This document shows, piece by piece, positions 22,290 through 34,604 of a stretch of 64,000 nt of DNA. The DNA is taken from contig QANY01008646.1 in assembly GCA_003255025.1 (NCBI GenBank), positions 1,548,905-1,612,904 of the forward strand. Reading direction: 5' to 3'. The stretch is from Datisca glomerata. Taxonomy: Eukaryota > Streptophyta > Magnoliopsida > Cucurbitales > Datiscaceae. Position numbers and translations under genes: made by a program. Numbering within the stretch: position 1 is the stretch's first letter; every line of letters begins with the position of its first letter. The notes under the pieces are model-generated. The model was given only the letters and a program-made list of their open reading frames with translations. It ran no database searches and had not been told where the DNA came from.

Positions 22290-25200
22290 AATTTAAAATT
22301 TGTTTTTTTAGTTAATATTTTCATTGACAAGCAAGTTTAAGCAATGTAGTAAAGAAGATCCATGCATCAACCCCTGAAATTTCAAACACATTAACGTAGA
22401 ATATCTAGTGGAAAAATTGATGTTTAATGCAAATAACCAAACATAGTAGGTTAATAGATAGAGTTCTTTCTAGAGAAGATTCGCAATCTTTTCATAGAGT
22501 TGTCTTCCTTTATTTCTATTTTCCCATTTTCATTCTCACCTTTTCTATATATGGTTTGAAATTTTTATAGAGTTTATCTATTTGAATCAATGTGTTCTTT
22601 TCTTTTGATAACTTAGTTGGGATGTTATTAGTTTAGTTTGATGTTTCCTCCGTTTTAATTAAAAAAATAGTTTCTTTAAAAAATATATTAAAATGTTGTG
22701 AGAAATTGATTTGACAATATGAGTTTATTCTTATACTTAAGCTTCAGACATGGACTCAAGATGTTGGTTTCAATCACGTCCTATTTTGTTTATTGCATAT
22801 TTTCCTCACATTACCTGAAAAATTATCAAATGATATTATAAGTAACTTGAAAGTAAGGTAAATGTCTGTTACCGAATTTCACAAGCAAAGAGAATATATG
22901 TATTGTGTAATGAATACTCTCCAAAGCACGTTTACTAAATTTTAGATTCAAGATTTATATTCAAGACTTGGCTATTCTGTAATGAATACTCTCCAAAGCA
23001 CGTTTACTATACCTTTTTTAACTACTAGCTAGTCAATACATACGTGTATTGCACGTGTAAATGAATTTATTATATTTTTAATTATGATTGCCATGTTGTG
23101 TTTATGTAAGTTAAAAAGAAATGTATTTAGCATCATATTTATTTTGAATTTATGTGCGTAAGTAAAAAATATTATATTATTATCTGATGATATATGTTTT
23201 TATAAAAAGAAATAGTATATAATAGAAATATGATCTCAGAATTTAAAAGAAAAGTGACGTCATTAGAATTAAATCATCTATTTCGTGTTTTATTTTTAAC
23301 TTGCTTTTAATTTTCAATTTGTATTGCAAATTTATTTTTTATCTTTTTTGTAAAGAATTTTGTGTAACTGTATGTTTAGGTAACATATTAATTATACTAA
23401 CATATAAAATATAGTATAAATAAAATTTCTAAAAGTGTGTAATCATTAATTATATTTTAAATTCTATTATTCAAGCTTTATAGAGAATAAACTTTTCCTC
23501 TATATTTAAAATAATTTAGTAAAAATTTGAGTTTTTTCTATATAATTTCTTAATTAACTTGCTACAATTCATTCAATGTTATCAACTAAAATTAACTTAA
23601 AATCAACTTAAATTATTTTTTAATTATTTTTTTTAAATTCATTAAATAGATGAATGAATTTTAAAATTATTGTCTACTCGATCAATTTATTAATAACAAA
23701 TTAATAAATGTCATATTTAAGTTATAAGATTATTTTGGGTAATGCATCAATAATAAGTAGACAAAATTGTCTAAAAATGATTCTCATATTCTCTTCACTT
23801 TTGATAGATTACAGATACATTTTAACTATGTTGGATTATATGATTTACTAGAATGCCCTGCAACGTACAACAATGTTATTTTTAACACTCATTGTAAATA
23901 GTAATGTTTCTAGTCGATGTGATTATTCGTAATTTTATCTTGTAATAGAAATATCTAATAAATATAATAAAATATTTAATTAATACAATTACATTTATAT
24001 AAAAAAAGGCACATGTGTGAGATGGAAAGGGATGAGACAGTTGATATTCATTGTAATTTTCAGTTTTGAAAGAGGCATATATTTATGTTTTTTCTCATCA
24101 AATCTTATTGAGAGTTGAGTTTGAATTTCAACTATGAACTTTATCTAAGGATTTATAATTCACCGATCAAATATTTATAAATCTATCATCAAACATAAGA
24201 TTAACAAAAGAGTTTAAGAATAAACTGGCTGGAATAAAGAAGAGGAAGAAGAGGAAAAATGGAGGAAAATGAGGGGGAGGAGAAGACCGCGGAGAAGATA
24301 AAGGAGAGGAGGAGGGGGAGGAAAATTAAATTACGTAGCTTAGCAGTTTAAAATCGCCAGTAAAAGTAAAAAAATTCAATATTCGACGATTTGCTAACCA
24401 CCAGTATTGATCAAATTACAGCAAACACCGCTTGTTTTGTGCATATGCCACAATTTTACCTACGAATACAGTTTTCAATACATTCATATACAATCCAAAA
24501 ATTCCACAACAGCACTAACCGAATTGACATTTAATAAAACATATGTAGATGTCATCAATCTTCCCGACACACATCTCATCACAATTAGACATAGAAAATA
24601 TTTATGAAGTTGAGAAGAACAAATTTTGTATCCATATATCATTACAAGATAAATCAAAACACAAGACTGACTTTAAAGCGCATAGCTGATCAAAACCACC
24701 AATATCATGTCTACTTCAAATTCCTAACATAAAAAATATGAAACTATTTAAGAAGTGAATCATAAACAAATAAAATTAAAAAAAAAGTAAGTATTTTATT
24801 TTACCTAGTTACTTTAACAGCCTTCAACCAAAATTATTTTCTTCATGTAGGCCTTTCAACTTGTTAAATTCCTCAAGCAAGAATGTTATTGAGATGCCAT
24901 CTTCGAATACTCTCGACCGTAGCTGTGAGTTTTCTTCTACCAGTTTAGAGTTAGATAACACACAGTAATATCTAATTGAGGAATGTGAAAATAACTTTGA
25001 CAAAGTAGGACTTAATCCAAGCCCTTGTACATGTCAAGATGCTTCTTTTGCATTACTTGTGAAATAATTCTATTCGTCAAGAGAACATCTTTAGAAGGAT
25101 CAGAAAGTTTATCGATGAAGGAATATAGTTCATATCTCCTGCATTATTGGTCCAAAAGCACCATGTAATAATTCATGCATATAACTGAAACTTTCTTATG

Positions 25201-26771
25201 GATATGACATTATGGATCAGCACGTTATTCTTCATTTAAGAGATACCACCCAAAATAGTTTTCTCATGTAAAACCCAACGAGTATAAATCAAGTGATCAT
25301 AGACAACATTGTTATTCATCTACATTTCATATCGTATTTCGCCATGGCCAATACAATGTTTCTATCTCCAATAACCCTCTCTCCAAAGTAAATTTAAGAA
25401 ACTCATATACCACATTCAAATATTATTCACTAAATCTTTTCAAATATTATTCACTAAATCATAATTGTTGAATGCAACTCTTGTCTATTGTAATAAGATT
25501 TCTAAACATATTCATATATGCAACTAAATTATCTACCAAACTTATAAGACTTCCTAATTCTAATATCCAAGCAAATGACAACTAGTATTATATATCATAT
25601 TAAAGTCATATCTCCTCAATCATCAGGGTGATAAATTCACAATTTTGTGTTAGCTGTTTGAGAGCCAAACACTAATAACTACCAGAAAAAGAGTTGCTTA
25701 CATAAAAAACCTTCCTTCTTTAATTAATATCTAAACTTGTCACACATCTTTTTGTGTAATTAATACATAAACACCTTCTTTGATCAATCCACAATTGTAA
25801 AGTATTACATTGAAAATTACAAAAGAGAGAAGCATTATCCATCTTCATTTCTTTCTTAAAATCTAGTTACATTAAAAAAATTAACAACGGAAGAAAAAGA
25901 TTTCATCAAGTAAACTCCAGCTTCAAAATATATAACACAATCAATTAACACAGAAAAAAAATCACCCAAAGAGAGAAACAAAATCGCCAACTCATTAAAG
26001 TGCATATAAATTTCATCATCATACCAATAATCACCACCATTTTCCTACTAATCTCAATTAACGCCACTAATTAGACCTAAATCAACCTAATTTTGACCGC
26101 ACAATTTCTAATATCAAAGGTATGCAAAAAAGAGAAATATGTAATAATCTTTGAACAAAAAAAATCACAATTAGCCAAGGATTGAAATCAAATATTAAAT
26201 CATAGTTATTGAAAAACAAAAGTCCCTATAGGGTTTCCAAGGTGAGCCCAAGAGACATAGAGAGCCATGATGAGAGAGAGAATGGCGGAGAGAGAACCAA
26301 CGGAGAGAGAGAGCGAGAGGTAGTGAGAGAGAGGGCAGAGAGGTTTTCTGTAATTGCAGACCTCTCTCGAGGTTAGGGGTGAAATAACCCCAAACCCAAA
26401 AACGACGTCGTTATTGCCCTCAAAACAAATGCCAAAAAAGGCCATTTTTTCACAAGTTTTGAAAACTTGGTTGTAACTGTGTGTGTGTATATATATATAT
26501 AGGTATATATATGAATATATGAAAATAATTTCATATTATTTTAAAATTTAATGTCAAATAATTATAGATTACGGAAGGAAAAACCTCCGATACCTAAACG
26601 TGTATTCCCCATTTACCCCACCCATGAAATTTTCATGGGTATTAAGATGAAAAATGTTTATAGATGTGGAGATGTGTATGGCATTATTCATACCATAGCC
26701 TACCCATTGAGATCCCTAAGTAACATATAATTTCTCTCCTGAGAAAATAAATGATACAACAAAAAGAGTAA
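22290..26771. other. Intergenic region without a recognised gene
   Basis: Very AT-rich. It holds a short local duplication (22910-23010) and a purine-rich GGAGGA tract at about 24240-24330. A stretch at 24830-25000 can be read on the minus strand as a short charged peptide (KLVEENSQLRSRV), but stops on either side exclude a gene I could name. A (TA)n run lies near 26485-26510. Small frames near 24407-24607 and 26206-26445 have no recognisable content. Confidence 0.45.
22911..23013. repeat. Tandem duplication, 66-bp period
   Basis: TAATGAATACTCTCCAAAGC, followed by ACGTTTACTA, occurs at about 22914 and again at about 22980 with no mismatch over roughly 30 bp. Confidence 0.85.
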
Positions 26772-29453
26772 CTAACCCCAAAGACTGCCTCTTATTTGTT
26801 CATATAATGCCCACAAGAGGATGCCAATCACAGTGTCTCTAACCAAGCTCTGTAGAACCTGTTTAACAATGCCCTTAAAACCATCACCACCCTGTCTCTG
26901 CCCCACGAGGTCCCGGAACCGCAAGTTTCCCTGGTCGGATACCAATGCATATATTACGCCATTCATGTGGCCCTTTCCGATCACTCCGACCACTCTTTTA
27001 CCATTATTCACAGCTTTACTCCTCTTCAGAGACCAAGCAAGATACTGATATTGCAACCATTAAATTAAACACTTTGTCAGAGAAACATAAACCTATTGAT
27101 ATTAGATGTGCAGATGATCCTCCGTCCCCTACTGTGTTGTTATTGCTTCTAATTGAAAGATGTTCAACGTTCGGCATGGTTATGAGAAGAAAGTAACTAA
27201 AAAGTAACTAGTGACATTGAATTATAAACTCGTTGAACTAATTACCGTGTCACGTTCGTGTATGAGAGGCTGAAGGAGTGACGGGTATGAAAAACTAAGC
27301 TGCTCATAGAGCTGAAATGCGCTATTATTGGTGTCTGATTCCTGCATGATTAGTGGAAGGAAAAAATTAAGATAAATAATATATAATCAATGAAGTCCTC
27401 CATATAAATATCATATCATTTAGTACGAATGTCATGACAAAATCTGATTAATCAATGTATACAAAATTCATTAAGAAAAGTACCTTGAGATTGTTCTGAG
27501 AGAGATCAGCTTTTGATGCTATTCCTCGAAGAACCGAGTTCACCAAACTTAGTTTCTCAGCCCATTTCAGAGAATTCCATGCTCTCTCAAGCTGCACAAG
27601 TGAAATGTCTAAGAAGAAACTATAGAATTGCAGAACACAAAGCTATAGCCTACTACATATTACATGCATATAAAATCTACGTACAGTTATTTCGATAGGT
27701 CGGTCGCCTAAAACTATTTGAGCACCTATTTCTTCAGATGCTCTCCTAGCAGCCCGAAACTGCAGATAAAGATCAGAATTCAAGCTTATACACTTCGAGA
27801 GGTGATACAGTTAAAAAATTTCTTCTCTAGATTGGAAGTCAGAAATATTTTTCCGTGTACCTCATCGCCAAAAGGACGTTTAACATCTGAAGAAACCTTT
27901 GAAGAGAAAATTGCTAAAAGCAAACGTAATGCAAGAGCTGTTTGCCCTCCTGTCGTATGAGTTAGATGATTAAGAACAGATACACAATGATAAAGAGAAA
28001 AAATTCATTTTTAAAATCTTACCTAAGTTTATGCTGCGACCAATAGCATCAAAAAATCCAGTCCCACTCATAGAGAATATATTTGACCGTAAGGCTTGGC
28101 CAGGCTTACTGACATCAGAAGCATACATAATCCCAGCTCTGGAAACATATCTCTGTAACAATTAAGTTAAGATGTGGATTGAAGAAAAGTATGAAACTGG
28201 ATACGAACTGCTAGCTGTAGCCGTTGTTAAGACCTACTCAGCTGAAGTATTTGTTTTTCCTACAAATCGTAAGGAAAGGAACCTCTTCCAAGAAAGGATG
28301 ATTTAAGTATAATCCAACTGATTCTTAGAGAAAGTAAACGAATGGCCCATGATCATTTTTAAATTACGTTGTAATAAAATGGCTTTGAGGCAGAGCCATT
28401 ACTGTGAATGACACTGTCTAATGTCTATCGCCATTGTCGTTCAGCTCGACATGGAGAACATTGAACAGGACTATGATAGTTGATGCCCCAACCATTACAA
28501 TTAAAACGGAAATCCCTAATCGATGGAATGGAAGACCGATAGTTATCACCAGAAGGCAATCTAGCCAGGTTTTGTTCAAATTACATTATAGGATTTTTCA
28601 TGTCACAGGTTTGTGGAGGCTAATGAAGACAGACCAAACATAGTGAAACATAAAGAATAGAATGAATTAGGCTGTATCGGTACCACTCCATGATTCAACT
28701 GCTAAACTGGTTTCTGCTTACCTAGCCCATAAATTGAAAGCATCAAAGTCAACTTTAAGTTGGCAATTGAAAAAACAGAATGTTTTTTTGTATTTTGAAA
28801 ATACAGTATAAGAATTGATATGATAATAATAAGCCGTAAAAATCCCTCTTGCCCCTAACTTGAGAGATTAAAGTGGTATTAATTATTAACCATCTGGCAC
28901 TAGAGAAATTAAGGTCTAAATTGTGTGATCACTTGCCATCAGGAAACCCACATTTAGTCTGTTCATTTCATCAGAAATAGATTCTGAATTGGGATTTCAA
29001 CCAAAAAAAAATTGATTTATACTTCAAACGTATAAAAAATTCAACAAATATCCGACAGGGAAACGAGACTTGCCTGCCTCTGCAAAGCTCCACCACCACA
29101 TTATCGGGCTTCACTACGCGGACAACTCGCTCAACATCAATAGCCGATTGCTGCGAAATATGCACTGTTCCGACAAGCCAAATGGCCTCGGGCTCCACGA
29201 ACTCGGCTCTCCAGGCCGGCACAGGACCGAACCGCTTCTTCTCGATCAAAACCAAGCTTCCATTATCGGCCAAATCGAGTAACTCAGGGTGGGTTTGGGC
29301 AATAGTGGCTTTGGATTCTTGCAATATTTCTGTCCTGAAATCGAAATCGGGAGGTGGAGGTCTGGTCGAAACCTTGAAGGGTTTAAGGGATTTGGTTCTG
29401 AGAGAAACTGGGTTGGTGGTGAAAATTGGAATGGTTGATTTGAGAGTGTCCAT
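26772..29453 (-). CDS. TraB family protein
   Basis: Membrane-anchored member of the TraB/PrgY/TIKI superfamily. Exons on the minus strand are 29453-29074, 28150-28023, 27949-27861, 27759-27685, 27591-27484, 27341-27246 and 27044-26772, giving 382 aa with all phases consistent. Family motifs seen: WLVGTVHIS (GxxH, about residues 93-100), VVVELCRGR (Glu122, Arg125), and a second GxxH in VIGKGHMNGV (about 313-322). A C-terminal hydrophobic segment, DTVIGILLWALYEQI, probably serves as a tail anchor. The N-terminal 45 residues are Ser/Thr/Lys-rich and acid-poor. That could suit organelle targeting but is not decisive. Plant relatives have been linked to mitochondrial and ER membranes; the biochemical activity in plants is uncertain. 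Intron 1 uses a GC donor (AG|GCAAGT). A retrotransposon LTR begins 113 bp upstream of the ATG, so the native promoter has been displaced. Confidence 0.92.
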
Positions 29454-29561
29454 AGAAGAAAGGTAATTGAGTAAGCTGAGACTTTCAGGGTATTTTTTGT
29501 AGCTGTTTAGAGTTCAGACGTGTGTTCAGAATTAGGATAAGAAACCAACAGTAACGACCAC

Positions 29562-29566
29562 TCAAT
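29562..29566. other. Target-site duplication of the gypsy element, left copy
   Basis: TCAAT immediately precedes the left LTR. The corresponding five bases after the right LTR (52463-52467) are CCAAT, one transition apart. Five bases is the length expected for Ty3/gypsy integration. Confidence 0.7.
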
Positions 29567-30720
29567 TGTTACGATTTTTTTCTAAAGTCTAAATTGACAC
29601 AGTCTAAATTTAGAGTTTGGAGTAATAAAATTTTTATAAAAATAAAATATCGTTATAAGATCAATTAAAATTAAAATATTAAAATTAACTATATCTTAAT
29701 TCTAATTAAGAATAATGAAAAGTTGAGATTTTTGAATGAAAAATTAAACTATAAAGATTAATATTGATAAGGAGAAATAATTCAAATTTGAATAATTAAA
29801 AATTCTAAGGTTTTCGATTTCACCAAATCAAATATGCTCTAAATTCTAAATCTCAATCAATCAATATATATCAAATTATTGACAACAAATTTCTCTAATG
29901 TAATTATCAATCTTTTTCAAGCAACGATAACAATGAATCAAAAATACTAATCTCACATCTCTGTCAAAATTAAATATATTGAAACTCATTAAGCACAAGA
30001 AATTACAATTTCTACACTAGATTCATAATTATCTCTAACTTATAAAATTCTAATGATATTATAAACAAAGAGTAAATTTAATCATCACTTCTCAACCTCA
30101 GAATTAAATCCAAAATCATGCAATAGTTGGTTAGACGATCACAAACATTAAGAACGGATTATAACACTCAATAATACTGAATAAACATCGATTGAATTGA
30201 AAATTAAAATATATGAACAATCATGATTCGGTTATGTCATAGCCCTAGATAAAAAAAATAGAATATACTAGAATAAGAAAACATCCTACTAATATTAATG
30301 AACATAGAGAAAAGAGAGAAGAAAATCTAGATTTTGAGGATGAGTTTGAAGTTGATATCCGTTTATGGGTTCGATCTTCTTGTTCTCCTCTCCAAGAGCT
30401 TTCTCCTCTGCCTCTCACGTCCAAAAAGTCCTCTAGAAAGCTTCAAATATTCTATTTATATACTAGGGTTTAATAAGGATAACTAAAAAACAGAAATAAC
30501 AAAATCATTATCGCGTCAGCGTCCAACACTGGCCCTTTTACCAAGTCCGCCTTTTTTTCAATTTATTCGTTTTTTTCCTTCCAAATCAATCCAAATGCAC
30601 TAGAATATCTTACCCACCAAATAAAAGCAAAACTAACATAAATCAACTAATAAAATCTCAAAGAACCAATAAAATTAAAGTTAAGATTATTTAAAATATG
30701 AGTGTAAAATGCACTAATCA
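29567..30720 (-). repeat. 3' LTR of the Athila-like element
   Basis: 1154 bp, alignable along most of its length with 51245-52462. On the plus strand it starts TGTTACGATTTTTT and ends TGCACTAATCA. The adjacent sequence (30721 onward, AATACCCCCAAACTTAAC) is the complement of the polypurine tract. Its transcription direction points at the TraB gene, 113 bp away. Confidence 0.93.
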
Positions 30721-30742
30721 AATACCCCCAAACTTAACTTTT
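30721..30742 (-). other. Polypurine tract of the Athila-like element
   Basis: On the minus strand the sequence directly before the 3' LTR reads AAGTTTGGGGGTATT, the classical second-strand primer of this retrotransposon group. Confidence 0.85.
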
Positions 30743-32427
30743 TGCTAATCCTCGAGCAAAACAAAACATAAAAAAAAACAAGAAAACATCAACACTAATT
30801 ATGAAAAAATACGGAACAAATGACGAAATATTTTGACAAACCAAATATGTCTCAGAGATTTCAAAATAGCATTACCCCAAGAAAAACTTCTGAATTGTGA
30901 TCGTGTAGAATTTCAACACAAATACTAACTTACATTACACCTTGAAAAATCTCGAATGGGTGCGTGTCGTCTTAAGTCGCCTAACTTCTTAGTTTTAAAT
31001 GGGTTTATGCAACTAAGTCTTATAAAAGTGGATCTATTAATCTATTACTAAATAATAACTCCACAGGCCAACTTTTCATGTCACTCTTCACTATTGTAGA
31101 CAAACCATAACACTTAGGATCAAAAGAACTTTCATAGGCTTGTAATGTATGGCTAGGATGTAGGGTAGGATAAATGATATTATTTTGGCTCAATCTTTAC
31201 CCATAATCACACATTCATTCTAGGAATCATCGAGCTTAACTTAACTTCTCTTGTCACACCCCAAACTTATCACTTTCAAAATCTTGAATTATTAACCATA
31301 CCCAACCATTCTTCTTATTCTTCCTTTTTTTTAATTTGATTTTCTTAAGCTTCTCTTTTCCTTAACGAGCTTCCAGTTAATAGCTCTCAAACAAGTTGGT
31401 CTTAGGGTATTAAGTGTTGAGACACCCCTTGGAGCTTAGTTACTCAAGTCCAAGAGGCTATGAAATCAAACTTATGAACAGTATTTTTTTTATAAATCAA
31501 TCAAAGCCCTCCAATTCACCCTGATTGTCATAGCTCCAAGTATTTTCCTATAATATCCAAAAACTATGAATAAAAAAGGGTACTAGGAAAAACTTTTTAT
31601 AAGATTAGGAAATTATCATGGGTGATAAAAAAAATTACTATTCAGGCTCAACAGGAATGAGGGATGACTAGGGAAACAATTATACACAAGTTGGCTTGAA
31701 AAGCTCAAACGGTCTAAAAATAGCCTAAATCATGTCTTAAGTATATTGTAGCCTAAATTTTCACCTCGAACAACAATCAAACTAGTTCTAGAGTTCGTAT
31801 GAGATCATAATGATTCATTAAGTCACATAAACCTTCTTTAAGCAAAAAGATAATCAAACGCTCAAGGTTGGGTGCTCAATATGTCAGGACTCTCTAGTGA
31901 AATGTAAATCAGCAAATAGTTCAAAACACAAGACATATAAAATTCATCATTTTTTCAAAGCTATCAATAATTCAAAACCAATCTCATCATAGGCGTTAGT
32001 GATGTCTACTACAGATCGTCAATTTTTTTAATTAAAAAACTACAAAGCAATTAAATAAATGATACTACGAAGTAAATAAATAAATAAAAGAAATAAAAGA
32101 AAACAACGATATTAAAAACAACTACCCCAAAGCTAAAATTTGCGTTGTCCTCAATGAAAAAAATGTAAAATAAGCAAGTAAATAGGACTTCCCTGAATGC
32201 GGATCAGCTTTCCTCATCATTATCCTCATCGTTTTTCATGTTGTCTCCATATGGTGGGAAAATCGGTGCTTGTCGAAGTGGGTATATTGTACCTCTAAAA
32301 TTCAATACGCATTCACTCAACATTTATGATAAAGCAGTATGGCATTTGGCATTGTAATTGTCCATTTGTCGTATCTCTCGCCGAACGTCACGTAGTTCAT
32401 TCCAATAGTCAGCTGGTATGTTGTCTA
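30743..32427 (-). other. 3' untranslated spacer of the Athila-like element
   Basis: Non-coding, AT-rich sequence between the extra ORF and the polypurine tract. No gene is seen. Confidence 0.6.
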
Positions 32428-33417
32428 TTAAGTTGGCTCCACTAGAGGATGTGGACGGTTGGTGGCTTTTTGGTGTTGCCTTTGGGAAGGACCAACTCTA
32501 GGATTTGGTTCGTCAGCTGGATCCTTGTACTGGTAACTAGTCGTGGTGATAATGGTCTTCATGGGATGTATTAATGCTCCATAAGGTTCCCATGTGACAA
32601 AAACATTTCTACACAACCCAGTGATTAAGCTCGGTACATAAAGTCTACCATTCTAAAAAGAGGTACAATCTAAGATGGAGTTGGAGATGATTTGTCCTAC
32701 ATCAATGGACATGCATGTCATTATCGCATATATTAGGATGGCCCATTCCTTAGTGACGTCGCTTGTGTGCAACACCAACATCAATCGGGCAAAAGTAATG
32801 CCAAGGCTTGGCGTTCTTGTCCGTAGAACTTGCTTTGATGTGGTTAGGTTCCCTACTAACTGTCGTCAACCATTGTGTCCCAGGCACACATAATGTGTTG
32901 ATCACTGCATCCAAGTCCACATCCCCTTGTACAAAACTAGAATATTCATAATGCTCAATGTCGGGGAGAGAGTAGTATTTATTGATTGTTTTAGTAGAAA
33001 AGGACACCCGCCTTGTCCTTACAAAAAAACTCTCTTTTTGTGAAAGAATGCGTTAGCAAACAATTCATGAACTAAAAGAACTACACCATCCTCAGGTGCA
33101 CGAAACAAATTTAACCAACCGCACCTCGTTATGTTGTTAACCATGGTAAAGTGTGTGGATTTCACATCAAAACCCCTCTCTGGAATAATGTGCTTATTAA
33201 GAATAATTATCGTCAACCACTCACAAACCGTCGGGCTCTCAAAGAAATTTGGATTATAAGCGGGTGTGGATGGTTCTGCTCTTTTTTGTTTCTTTGAGGT
33301 ACTCGGTTGAGAAATTTTAGGTACCATGGATATAATGAAATACCACAAAATTGAACACAAGCAACAAAATCCAACTCTATACTTATGCTCTAACCCACTT
33401 AAAGGCACAATCACCAC
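32428..33417 (-). pseudogene. Extra ORF of the gypsy element, plant 'putative transposon protein' domain
   Basis: Three frame-shifted minus-strand segments (33417-33019, 33007-32750, 32616-32428) make one decayed ORF. It begins MVPKISQPSTSKKQKRAEPS, then carries a domain with a YSLPDIEHYEY motif. An LCVPGTQWL stretch and AILIYAIMTCMSIDVGQII follow (the last near 32700-32740 in a shifted frame). These match the domain found in plant proteins annotated 'putative plant transposon protein' and in extra ORFs of Athila or Tat-type retroelements. Its function is not established. Frameshifts show that it is dead. Confidence 0.7.
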
Positions 33418-34200
33418 TCAAATCACTAACACTTCATTGAGGAATTTTATCAAACATTTAATGAACACTCCAAAAGCTTATGAATAAAGTGTTTAGATTT
33501 TTCCTCGATCTACAACCCAAATCAAAGGATCTCCACAAACAATAATTTTAAACAAATAATAACCAGCCCAACCAAAAATCTTCAAATACTCAACCCAAAA
33601 ATAAAATCTCAAGAGTTAGAGACTTACTTTTAAAGAAGAGAATATAAACCCTTTATGGAGAAGAAAAATTCTTTGATGATCCTCCAATGCTTCTTCAAAA
33701 AGCTCCAACCTCCGTCACAGGTGTATTTCAGGTGAAAAAATCCGGCCAAAAGATCTAGGGTTCAATAATGGAGAGGTTTTGGGAGAATAGATGTGAGGAG
33801 GTAGAAGGGATGAGATCTAGTGAAAGAGATAAAGTGTGTAAAGTGTAGGCTTTTGAATTTTGAAATGGAAAATTTGAAGTTTCGATTTAGGGTATAGGTT
33901 AAGATTTGTAGAGATGAGGTAGGAAAAGGGAAAGATTTTAGGAGATAAGATAGAGGTGGGGAAGTAGGGTGTTTTAAAAAGAAAGGGGAGGGGAAAAATG
34001 CGCCAGTGTTGCGACGCTGACATGACAGTGTCAAGGTGCTAGCTTTCTATATTGGGGGGCCCATGAGCCAGCGTCGCGATGCCTAGCATACTACACAACT
34101 CAATTTATTTTAAATGAAGAGACACCTAAATAAAAATAAATAAATAAATAAAACAAAGATAAAATCAGGTTGCCTCCCGGCAGCGCTTACTTTATTGTCG
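33418..34200 (-). other. Spacer between integrase and the extra ORF
   Basis: No real gene. Overlapping short frames at 33762-34034 are rich in Phe, Ser and Leu and come from pyrimidine-rich sequence. It contains GC-rich words (GCGACGCTGACATGACAG) like those in the LTRs. Confidence 0.5.
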
Positions 34201-34604
34201 ACCGGATGAAATGTCGATGATCAAGGTGAGTCTAACATGATTGTGGTCTTTTCTTGATCAATATGATTATCAAAATATGGCTTTCTCTACCCATTGACCT
34301 TAAAATTCCATTTTTATGGATGATGTAGCTCTACTACACCATGAGGAAAGACATTTGCTATAATGAATGGACCTGACCATTAGGATATAAGATTTCCTGG
34401 AAACAATCAAAGTCGGGAGTTATATAGTAAAACTTTTTGGCCAGGAGAAAGTTCATTTCGAATGATACGTTTGCCATGCCACTGTTTGGTACTTCCTTGT
34501 ACATCCGAGCATTTTCATAAGCACCTTGACATAACTCATCTAATTCATTAAGCTGAAGGCGTCGTTTATCACTGGCAACATGTAGGTCAAAATTTAGCTT
34601 CTTA
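34200..34604 (-). pseudogene. Gypsy integrase C-terminal region (distal part)
   Basis: The minus strand reads KLNFDLHVASDKRRLQLNEL, then ELCQGAYENARMYKE, then an LLAKKF stretch. This is the conserved segment after the integrase core of gypsy elements. It continues the coding sequence interrupted at 34604 by the CACTA insertion and resumes from 39387. Confidence 0.85.

Noticed and set aside
33762..34034. Minus-strand frame of 90 codons near the gypsy extra ORF
   Set aside because: Its Phe/Ser/Leu-rich content comes from pyrimidine-rich DNA, two overlapping frames look alike, and no family is recognised.
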